From Loxodes magnus (Eukaryota > Ciliophora > Karyorelictea > Loxodida > Loxodidae): DNA of 64,000 nt. The position numbers and the translations under genes were made by a program. The stretch is taken from contig CAMPDV010000255.1 of NCBI GenBank assembly GCA_946699065.1, positions 1-64,000 of the forward strand, in the 5' to 3' direction. Positions within the stretch are counted from its first letter, which is position 1; every line of letters starts with the position of its first letter. Below are positions 49,441 to 59,364 of this stretch, piece after piece. The notes under the pieces were generated by a model that ran no database searches, had not been told where the DNA came from, and saw only the letters and a program-made list of their open reading frames with translations.

Positions 49441-50265
49441 AAAATATTTCTTAAGAATCGAGTAATGAGTATAAGAAGATAATCTTAAAGATCATTCTTT
49501 GTAGAATAGAAAATTAAATTTCAACTTTTTAAAGTTCTTAACTGGTTTGAGTAACTACTTAATCAGCAGGCAAAACTTAATTAAGTTTATCTAAACGTAA
49601 AGCTAATGCAACTACCCTATGAACTAGCTGGCAACAAGAAAGCTTTGAAATAAATTTTTATTAATTTAAATGAAATCATTTTCAGAAACAGTCTAGACTC
49701 AACTCTAGAAGTAAAAATAACCAGCAAACATAGAGTAAGACACTCAGAAGATTTCATTGTAATAGTAGTAGATTGTAAAGTAAGCTAGGTTTCCTCGAAC
49801 TGAAAATAAGCATTCCTTTCAGAATAGACTTAAAGGATTTATTTAAATGATCAAGATAAAGTTCTAGTTATTTAAAAAAAGTAAGCTTTTTAATTAAGAA
49901 TTTTAGTAGAATACTTGAAGAGAGTTACTGTAGTGAGAATTTCTATAGTGATGAAGAATGCTACAGTATTAAGAAATTGCCACGACATCCCTTCAAATAA
50001 GAAAAAAGTCTGGAAAAATATTCAATCAAGATTAAACAATTAAAAATCCTGGATATAAAATGTAATTCATAATTATATAGTCTTAAGAAATACTTATTAA
50101 GAAAAGCTTACAAAGAACTTATTAAAGAAAAAAAAATAGTCACTAGGATATTCCTAAATAAGAATTAAACGATATTAAGAATAGAGAACTAAAAAATAGG
50201 GTATTAAGATAAAATAATACGATTTATGTTTCAAAAATAAATTTACAGTAAGGAAGTATATGGAA
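49441..50265 (+). pseudogene. Family C copy C4: start lost and 169-nt internal deletion
   Basis: It is nearly identical to C5 over FQLFKVLNWFEQLLNQQAKL, LPYELAGNKKAL and KWSRQSSSYL, so the two are recent relatives. The start codon has changed (AAAATATTT where C5 has AAAATGTTA). At 49794/49795 GTTTCC is joined directly to TCGAAC, removing the equivalent of 56548-56716 in C5. The loss is 169 nt, so the frame is broken. Intron 1 is still recognisable (GTAAGCTTTTTAATTAAG). The Trp of LPW is Arg here (CGA for TGA). The C-terminal YDLCFKNKF block survives near 50230. It is a non-functional copy. Confidence 0.8.
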
Positions 50266-51784
50266 TGAGCGCACAGATGATTTTATTTTTAGTTAAGAAT
50301 ATTTGTATCTATAAAAACTTTGAGAATAAGCTCTTGCCCTTTTTAAAATTATTTAATTAAAAAAGCTATATGAAAGTATATAAATTTAATATCTAACTAT
50401 TACATTAGGAAATTATATAATTAATTTATAAGAGTAAAATATTTTCATTATAAATATTACTAAATTATTTATAATGCTTTAAAGTTTATTCTCTAAGCTT
50501 TATTGATTACATTAAAAATAAAAGAAGATTACTTACAATATTTAGCAAATATCAAATCTTTAATGCAATTTTATCACTTTTCCTTTATGAATTTACCAAC
50601 TATATTTAAATAAAATTCTAAATTATCCTTTCTAAATAAAATTAAATAAGGAAACTAATTTTAAATTTTCTAGTAAGGAATATACTTATAAGCAATATGC
50701 AAATGCAGAGATTATATTTGTTAAATAAGAAAAAGAATATTTAATTATTTTTAAAGCTTTATCCAAATAAAATAATTAATTAAAAAACCAAGAAATATTT
50801 GGAAATGCTATTATTTTAATTATTTCTATCAGCTAGAGCTAATGTTAAATTATTAAAACTGAATTTAAAATTATTATGCTTAATCAAAAAAATAGATACT
50901 TACTTTATTTATAATTAAGAAAAGAAATTACTACTATCTTTAGATCATTATTTTAGATTTATCAAATATATAAAAGACTAAGTATTTATTTATATACACG
51001 AGTAAATCAAAAAATTAAATTAGATTCAAAAATTTTCTCTAATAATCTTAAATTTCCTAGTAACTATAAAACATTCTAAATTCTGTATTTATAGTCAATA
51101 TTCGTATACTAAAACAGTTCATATCTCTAATTTTAGGATTTTTAATATTTATAAATCATTTAGCACAATAAGTTAGATATTTTACAATAAAGGAAATTTG
51201 TTTTTATTTAAATTTTCGTTTTTCCAAAAATTTCCTAAATACTCTACATTATAAATTAATAAGCAAAGTTAAAAAAGATATTTTGGAATAATCTAAATAA
51301 AAATATGAATATATCCCAGTTATATATATTATATTATTTCTATTATAACTCTTTAATCTTTTCTAAATATTTCCAAATTCTCAAATTGCTAAAATTAAAA
51401 TTAAATATTTAATGCTTAGACCTATTTTTAGGTTAAAATTATTATATTTTCAGAGAAAACTTAGAATAAATCAAAAGCTTTTATAGATTAGTAGTTTCTT
51501 AATATCATAAAATTATAAAATTAAATTATCAATAATTTGTCTTAAAATTAAAAATTCATATAATTTTAGAGAAACAATTAGATAGAAAAAATATTTAATT
51601 TACTCTTAAAGATTAATTTTATAAAAAAAGATTAAATGAAATATTATATTTAAAAGGAATTTTGCTTGGTAATTATTCTTGAATCTAATAACTTTTTTAA
51701 ATATAATTATGATTTATAGAAAGAATATAATAAAGTCTTAATAATAATAATAATATACTTAAAGTTAGTAGAGTTTTGCATTCT
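50266..51784. other. AT-rich spacer, nothing recognised
   Basis: No supported feature was found between C4 and the 3' end of Gag-A3. Confidence 0.5.
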
Positions 51785-51867
51785 CTGGAATTGCAACCAG
51801 TTCCTGCTGACAGTTTTTTTAACGTGGGTGTGATCCACGACCTTTTTATTAAGTGGAAGGTTACCAC
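51785..51867 (-). other. Three-hairpin 3' element of Gag-A copy A3
   Basis: On the minus strand H1 is GTGGTAACCTTCCAC (51867-51853), H2 pairs CGTGG/CCACG (51839-51823) and H3 pairs CTGG/CCAG (51800-51785). The loop of H3 has TGC where A1 and A2 have the TGA stop. Confidence 0.6.
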
Positions 51868-52568
51868 TGTAACCGTTCAAGTGGTCTTGCAAAAAGCTTT
51901 TATTTGTAGATCCCTGTTGGAGTTATTCATAGTTTATTGAGTTGTCTCCATGTTCTTTTCTGCTCTTATTCGTTTATTTTCTTTCATTAACAACAGTTTT
52001 TTAAAATATGTTGATTTGATTTGCAACATCAACAAAGTTTGTATTATTGTCTTTATTTCGTTCTTTTTTATGATAATTTATTTTCTATATTTTCTAATCT
52101 TTTAATGAAACTTGTAGCAATCATTTCTTTTTCTGGATTCAATTCTGTTTTTAATTCTATTGTTATTTTTTCTATTTCCATTTTTGTGTCGTATTTAAAA
52201 TTTTATTATGATTAAGTTCAGAGTTATTCTTCCGTTATTAATTTGCTACAAATAAGTTATCTTCTAAGTATTAGTAATTCGTTGTTCTAATCTTCTATGT
52301 TACTTATTAGTTCCCGTATTTTTTCGCCTAAGTTGTAAGTTGTTTCTTCATAATTTGAGATTACTTTTTACATTTGGTCTAATTAAATTTAAAGTTTTTG
52401 ATTAGTTTCGTTTTTAGGTTAACTTATCTCTATTTATCCTACCATAAGTTTACCTTCTGAAGAAGAGCTTGACTCCTCCTATTGTTATTATTTTTTCTAA
52501 ATTTCTTTTCCCACTTTTCTCTTTAGGTTTCTAAGTTAATTTTTTGAGAGTCGAAGAGATTATTCCAT
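51790..52568 (-). CDS. Gag-like CCHC zinc-knuckle protein, family A copy A3, stop lost
   Basis: ATG is at 52568. The frame is continuous through MEQSLRLSKNQLRNLKRK, the patch SSSSSEGKLMVG, the coil box GEKIRELISNIEDQNNELL, a MEIE box, the knuckle CWCCKSNQHILKNC and the tail NKLWITPTGIYKQKLF, and then WQPST..KGRG shared with A1. The knuckle Trp is TGA, as are two Trp codons nearby. Near the end a one-nt deletion relative to A1 and a TGA-to-TGC change remove the expected stop, so the frame runs into AT-rich DNA with no nearby TGA. The body is well preserved, so the damage is either recent or termination differs here. It is the most divergent of the three A copies at the knuckle His region. Confidence 0.7.
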
Positions 52569-52571
52569 TTT

Positions 52572-55500
52572 TTTTCTTATATAATAAAGTCTTTTATAAA
52601 GATAAGCAAGCTTAATAAGTTGCTATGCTTTAATTGAAATTTATTTAAAACTTTATTTGTAAATATTTGATAATAAAGAAGATATTTATTAACTAAGTAA
52701 ATATATAGCTATAATTACTTTTAAGTTGATGAATTCATAATAAATTTGAGTAAAATAGTAACTTAATAAATATTAAATGAATTAAGAAAAAAACTAGAAT
52801 ATTCATCTTAAAAAGAATATATAATATGAAAGTTGATTATAAATAGTTTATTAGGTAAAATCAATGAGTTTGACAAATCTCATATAAAAATGCAAATTTT
52901 AATGGTAATTTTATATAATCATTTATAAATTAATGTGTTATTATAATATAAAAGACAAAATATAGTATCTAAAGTATTAGAATTTATTTTTCTATAATTT
53001 TTTATTTTTTTATACTTATTCTTTGTTTTATTATAACTTTTTTCAATCAATTTTTTATCAATAAGTTTTTATCTTCAATTTATCTGACTCTTTGGATTTT
53101 AACATAAAAAGAACCAAAATTTTCTGATTTATATTTTTAAGTATGTTTTAAATTGCTGATTAAAGAAACAAATTTGAATTAAATTTTATCTTTAAAATTT
53201 ACTTTATGCAATAATCAAGCTTCGAAAAAATTAAATAATTTTATAATTTTATTTATTAAAAATAAAATTATTCATTTTACTTATATTAAAATAATTTAAG
53301 GCAATTGATTAAATTTAGAAAAGAATTTATATTAATATTAATTTTTTATAAATAATTAATCTTTATTAATTAAATATAAGACAATTATTAAAATAATTTG
53401 TTATCTTTTTATTTTTTATTTTATTTAAAAATTAATTTATTTTATTATATCATTTTTTTAATATTAATATCTTAAGAATTTAAAAACTTAAATTTTTAAA
53501 AAAAAATAAAGAAAAATAAAATAATAGAAAGAATATTACAAAACTTGGAGAAAAAATTTCATTTATTACGCTTATTAAATATAATAACGAGTATTTAATA
53601 TTTTAACTTTTATTTATGCAACTAATAATAATTTTAGGATGATATAAGTTAGGCAATAAATTAAAATTATAATTAAAAAAATAAAATTGAAATAGATATA
53701 TTATTATAATAATTTTATGGTTAAATCATTTCCTTTAACATATCTAAATAGGTATATTTATCCCCATTTTATTTGCTAATATTGCCTTTTAATTATTTGT
53801 TCCTAAATTTAATTACATTTGTAATTTATTAATTTTTTGATCAAATTGATAAATTGGTAAATATAATTGTATAGTTAATTATTTATTAATTTATTTAATA
53901 AATAAAGTAAATAGAGATTGAAAGAAAAATTTCAAAATTTAACTATTTTCCTTAATGTAAATAAATATCTATCAAAACATTTATTTCATAATATCAAATA
54001 AATAAAAGCACTTTTAATTAAAAAATAGTTTAAAACTAGGAATTAATAAACTAAGTAGGAGTTTATAATAATTTAAAAAAGAAGAAGAAAAGTCAATTGC
54101 GAAATGGTGAATAAATTTCCAAAATAGTCAAATAATGAATTTTCATCATTTTTTGATATTTATTTTTGACTTAAATATCTAACAAAATTCTAAATATAAA
54201 TTACTTTTCAAGTTATTAAAATAATTAATATCATAAAAGAAAGAAAAGACAAAGAGCTTATAGAGATATAGAACAAATTTTAAAATTAAAAAATAATTGA
54301 AACTTTATAAAATAGAAATTTATAAAATTATTGCTTTAAAAATATTTACCTTTTATCTTACATTTTAACTAAGAGTATTATTATAAAAGTTAGACCCTTT
54401 TTAATTTCTTATATAATAAAACTAATTTGGCATATAAAGCTAACTAGCTTAAAAACAATTTTAATATTCTATTTTAACTTTCAGCTTTTTTAAACCTATT
54501 ATCTTATTATATTAATAATACATTTTATGGTAAATTTCTTTGTCTTATTATTAATAGATCTTTTATAAATTTTCTTATTTTTATTTATCTTAGACTTAAA
54601 AATTTACTAAGCTTCTTCAATAGTTTTATCTTTCTTAAATGAATTTTCTATATCAACTTATTCTTTAGATGAGGGCCCTAATAAAAAGATCATTGATTTA
54701 TTTATTGATTTATTTATTTATTCTTGCTTAATTTTTCTTTTAAATAAGTGATTTAAATTACTTTTTTAACTTCTCTCAGTTTTAATAATCTTAAAATTTC
54801 TTTTAATTATTCCTTTTTGCACTTATTTCTATAAAATTTTTAGATATTTTCTTTTCATATTATAGCAAAATTCTTACTATTGTTATTTGTATAAATTAAA
54901 TAAGTATATTCAAATCTCTATAATAAAATATTATAGATTTATTAAGTTTATATTTATTTATCTTTATCTTATTCTTACAAAATTTGTCTGAAAAGTTTAA
55001 AAAATTTAAATTTATTAAGAAGAAGAAAACTTTGATGGAAGATATATTAATTAATTATAATTAAGGAAAAATATAGATAAATTTGCAGGGAGAAAAATAA
55101 GAAAAAACATAAAAAATAAAATATCCGTATATAATAAATTTTATTTTAAGATTCATTCAAGAAATTCTAAATGTTTAAATTAGAAAAAAATTTAACTTTT
55201 ACATTTTGAAAAAATCAAGAATAAAATGCTAAAATAAAAATTTAATTTAAAAATCAATCAATCTAAAGAAAAGTATTGTAAATTTAATCTTTTATAATTT
55301 TTAGTACTTTAAACGCTTATGCATTAAAAAAATCCATAAATCTAAAATTAGATAAGGAATAGTTACATTAAATAAAATAAATAAAAGTATAAAAAATCTC
55401 TTTATATCTTGCATTTACCATGTTTTATCTTAATCAATGTATTACTTATATAATAAGCATGATAATTAGAACTTTAAATTAAAATATATCTCCCTTAATT

Positions 55501-56070
55501 TATATAAATATAATTGGAAAACTCACTATGAATATTTAAAATAATCTTCAATTCCACAAAACTAACTTAAACTCTTTTTTTAACATTATGCTTCAAATAA
55601 AAATCTATTAAAATTGCTTTAGCCTAAGCAATCAAAATTGATTTTATAAAATAACTTAATTATTATTGAAGCATAAGTCAAGAATTAATTAATAAATAGG
55701 TAAAAAACAATCCATTCATAATGATGCTATATTTTTGAGTATTACTTTATTTGATTACCTAGCTAATAAAGAGCTTCTAAAATAATCTATATAAAACAAT
55801 TATTATTAGTTTATTATTATCTTTAGCTTCATACCTATATCATCACTTTCTTACTTTAATACATTATCACCAATTAAAATAAATATTTCTATTTCCATTA
55901 TTTATCTCTTGATACTACGAAAACCAGAATTTTCTAGTTTCTTTTGAACTAGATAGTAATTCGCTAATTTTGCTTACAATTAATAAGGATATATTTCAAT
56001 TAAATGCATAAAAGAATATACTCATATACAATAAAATGATTATAATTAATAAATCTAAACTTAAATCTTT
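52572..56070. other. Very AT-rich region, nothing recognised
   Basis: About 3.5 kb of A/T-rich DNA with a short TTTA-type simple repeat near 54700. The outer part of the left arm of the second palindrome may reach into it, but its partner lies beyond the window. Confidence 0.5.
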
Positions 56071-56074
56071 ATTT

Positions 56075-57067
56075 TCAAACATCAATCCTTCCTTCTGAAA
56101 ATTTATTTTTGAAGCATAAATCATATTATTTTAGCTTGCTACGTAATTTCTTCACTTTTTTCTTTTAATTAATTCTATTTTCAGTATTTTATTCTAGAAT
56201 GAGGAATTCATTTTTATCCACTTGCCAATTATTATAAGTTCTACTTTTAAACTACCCTTTATTTCTAAAGTTAAAAACTTACTTTTAAAGTACAGAGTCA
56301 TCGTCATTTTTGATTTTGAATATCTTTCCAGGATTCTTATCCTACTTAAATAGAGACCACGGTAGCTAACCTGCATTACAAACCTCCTCATCACTCGAGA
56401 AATTCTCACTACAGTAACTCTCTTCAAGTATTCTACTAAAATTCTAAATTAAAAAGCTTACTTTTTTTAAATAACTAGAACTTTATCTTGATCATTTAAA
56501 TAAATCCTTTAAGTCTATTTTAAAAGGAATGCTTATTTTCAGTTCGAAAGTTTTGTTTTCTTCATCCCAATTCACTTTTTTAAGTTTCCCTTACATCTCA
56601 TTTACTAATCTTTTGAGGTAAATTTCAGCTTAATGAGTTTCTTGTTTTAATTATTTAAGATACTGGCTCTCAAATTTGAGTTTTAGGATTTCCGAGGTTT
56701 TCTTTAAATCTTTCGTGGAAACCTAGCTTACTTTACAATCTACTACTATTACAATGAAATCTTCTTAGTGTCTTACTCTTTGTTTGCTGGTTATTTTTAC
56801 TTCTCGAGTTGAGTCTAGACTGTTTCTGAAAATAATTTCATTTAAATTAATAAAAATTTCTTTCAAAGCTTTCTTGTTTCCAGCTAGTTCATAGGGTAGT
56901 TGCATTAGCTTTACGTTTAGATAAACTTAATTAAGTTTTGCCTGCTGATTAAGTAGTTACTCAAACCAGTTAAGAACTTTAAAAAGTTGAAATTTGGTCT
57001 CCTTGTCTTCGAGATAACTTCTTTAAGATTCTCTATTTAAACTGAAAGCACGACTCGTATGTAACAT
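56075..57067 (-). CDS. Family C protein, copy C5 (three exons, two tiny introns, 318 aa)
   Basis: Exons are 57067-56462, 56443-56283 and 56264-56075 (957 coding nt). Both introns are 18 nt: GTAAGCTTTTTAATTTAG and GTAAGTTTTTAACTTTAG. The stop is TGA at 56077-56075. Blocks are as in C1 and C3: FQLFKVLNWFEQLLNQQAKL; YLKRLVNEMQGKLKKVNWDE; ISIPFKIDLKDL; the acidic ILEESYCSENFSSDEE; LPWSLFKQDKNPGKIF; KLRSKLKQYDLCFKNKF. Only one internal Trp is TGA (KWSR); LNWFE, VNWDE and LPW use TGG. It reads outward from the centre of the second palindrome, 459 bp from its inner boundary. It is closest to C4. The function is unknown. Confidence 0.78.
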
Positions 57068-57526
57068 TTTTATAAAGATGAATAATTTAAGTTAATAAAT
57101 AGAATTAAATTAGCAACTTGTTTATTTAAATTGATGATCTATTGCTCAACTAAAAGAATCAAAATACTCTAAACTTATCATTATTGTTCTTCAACTCTAT
57201 ATCTAATTTAAAAAGAATTTAAGCCTCCTAAATATAAGGAATGTAAGATTAACTTAGATTCTAAATGATTCTTAATTTATAGTATCAAAAGAAGATATAT
57301 CTAGGAAAGAGAAAACTTTCAAAATAATTGGAGATAGTTAATTATAATTTTTTTTAGTAATAAACAAATAAATATGGGTTACTTTAAATTAATTAGAGTT
57401 ATGAACTGTTTAAGCGTTCTTTTATATTTTAGTGTTATATTTGTATAAAAGTATAAAGAATTATATTTTATCGATCATTAATCAATAAAGTGAAAATATT
57501 TGTTACCTTATATTTATAACCTTTTT
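57057..57526 (+). repeat. Left arm of second palindromic unit (IR2), visible part
   Basis: Pairs base for base, without indels, with the last 470 bp of the window; only rare substitutions are seen (for example TTTAAG against TTGAAG). The arm continues leftward through C5, but the partner is outside the window, so its outer end is unknown. Confidence 0.9.
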
Positions 57527-58880
57527 TTTAATTCTGCGAAGACATGATTTAGATTTAAAAAATAAAAATTTATTTGAAGAAATAAATTAAGGAAAGCATT
57601 ATATATAATGGAAAATTTATTTTATTGATATTTTTTTATTTATTTTTATACAATTATTTCTATCTAGTGGATTAATGCTAAAATAAAGATTTATCCATTT
57701 TTATTTCTTATTATTTTTTAAGAAAATTTTTATATTTCTTTAATAAATTATAGAAATGCTTCTTTGATTTTGCTTTCCTTCTCCATTGAAGAAAATTTAG
57801 AAAATAAATTGTTTTTATTATAAATCACTAAAAAAGTAATTTAAAGTTTATATTTTATATCTCTTAATAACTATTTTTAATAAATTGAAGATATAGCAAT
57901 TTTTGACAAAACATTTGCTATTTAATACAGATATAGTGATTTTCTAATAAATAAAATTTAGATAAATAAAGTATTTAGGTTCTAATGTTTAAATTAAATA
58001 AATACAGATTCTAAAATTTATTTTATAAACATTTAAATAAACATTAGAGAATATTAATAATTAAAATACTATTAAAAGGGATCTTTATAATAAAGGAAAA
58101 TTAATTTCGAAGATCAGATTGAAATTAAATTGCTTAGTTTATAATAAATTAATGAATTAACTTTAAAAAATAAAATTGAAACATAATGAACTTTTATAAT
58201 AAATAATTTAGTTTTTAAGAATTATAAATAGAAGTTAATAGGAATATACCATGATTATATAAATTAGATATTTTACAATTTTAGAATCTGTAAGTTTATA
58301 GATATATTTACTATTTTGTGAGGAATTTTAAATAAATTCAATTTTTGGAAGATGAATTGCTAAATTTTTATTACAATTATTTTACTAAAAATTAAAAAAG
58401 AGGAAAAAATTAGAGTCTTGTGATCTTCATTTTAGTCTTATAAAATTCAAAGTTTTTAGCAAAAAAATAATTAAAAAAATTAGATTTGATTCTCTTTTAG
58501 TCTTTTCAGGAAAATTTTAAGAAAAATAAATAATTTTTTTATAAAATTTGATGATAAATACTTGAATCTTTTAATTCACTCTCCATTAAGAATTAAATTA
58601 TTTAAAATTGAATAAAATAGTTGTAAATAAATACCCAAAAATTTTATAAATTATTTGATTAACTTAAATCAGAAAACTTAAAAATTTCATTAAGAAAGAA
58701 TTAAGCATTTATAAATAATTTTTCTAGATATATAAAATTATCTTAAAAATATAATTATTTTATTTTTCTTTGACGCTTTTTAATATTTTTTATTTTTCAA
58801 TTAGATTTTATTTAGTGCAAAGAAGTTATTAAAATTTTAAAAACAACTAATAACTTTAAAATAGGGATTTTTTATTATAT
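57527..58880. other. Left part of IR2 centre, AT-rich, no gene seen
   Basis: No coding motif or repeat was recognised. Confidence 0.45.
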
Positions 58881-58890
58881 TTTTAAAACC

Positions 58891-59023
58891 GCCATAATTG
58901 TTCGAAGGTGAACAACAAGGTCATCTTCATCAGAGGTTGGGAAGTTAAGTACCCATAATCGACTTATGTCTTCCTCGGCTTTGGTTTGGCCTCGAGACAT
59001 AAGATCCTTAGACCTTCGGCACT
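58891..59023 (+). ncRNA. 5S-rRNA-like sequence, copy 1
   Basis: The length (~133 nt) and anchor words in order resemble 5S rRNA: GCCATA near the 5' end, AAGGTGAACAAC, CATCAGA, GAAGTTAAG, then GAGAC downstream. The 3' half fits poorly and the terminal helix is weak, so it is not a standard 5S gene. Pairings include CAGAGG/CCTCGG (one mismatch), TGGG/CCCA and GAC/GTC, plus AAGGTC/GACCTT enclosing them. A T-rich tract follows. It is likely a diverged 5S copy or a 5S-derived repeat; an unrelated structured RNA is possible. Confidence 0.4.
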
Positions 59024-59062
59024 GATTTATTTTAATTTTTAATACTGGAACGAAAAAGAAAT

Positions 59063-59190
59063 AATATTGCGAACTTCATCAGAGGTGGGGAATTTAAGTA
59101 CCCATAATTGAGACACGTCGTCCTCTGCTTTGGTGATACAACGAGACACAATCCTGCCATGTCCTTGGACCTCCAGCAAGTATTAAAGAT
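59063..59190 (+). ncRNA. 5S-rRNA-like sequence, copy 2 (5' part different)
   Basis: It matches copy 1 over a 59-nt core (TTCATCAGAGGT to GCTTTGG) with nine substitutions and no indels, and again around CGAGACA. CAGAGG/CCTCTG pairs perfectly (59080-59085 with 59122-59127). An outer helix AATATTGC/GCAAGTATT (one bulge) encloses it. The GCCATA and GGTGAA words of copy 1 are missing. Confidence 0.4.
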
Positions 59191-59211
59191 TATGAGTATT
59201 CTAAAATTATA

Positions 59212-59327
59212 TCAGTATTGAACATTTTTATCATTACTGAATAATTATACCAGTATTGAACAAGGTTTATCAGTATCTGATAATTTTATCAGTAATAAGC
59301 ATTCTTGTCAGTATGAAACATTTTTTT
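59212..59327 (+). repeat. Degenerate 19-bp tandem repeat (about six units)
   Basis: TCAGTATTGAA-like units start at 59212, 59231, 59250, 59270, 59289 and 59308, a period of 19-20 bp. The core TCAGTA is kept in most units; the rest is variable. Confidence 0.6.
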
Positions 59328-59330
59328 TAA

Positions 59331-59364
59331 AGAGCTGCGCACCAACGAGAGTGCTACGCGCTCT
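59331..59364 (+). repeat. Conserved GC-rich hairpin, copy 2
   Basis: The stem pairs AGAGC/GCTCT, GCG/CGC and CAC/GTG around CAACGAGA. It is the same hairpin as at 35378-35411, followed in both places by ATAATC and A/T-rich DNA. Confidence 0.6.

Noticed and set aside
58891-59190. Hammerhead, twister or HDV-type ribozyme
   Set aside because: None of the conserved catalytic core sequences of these ribozymes could be placed.
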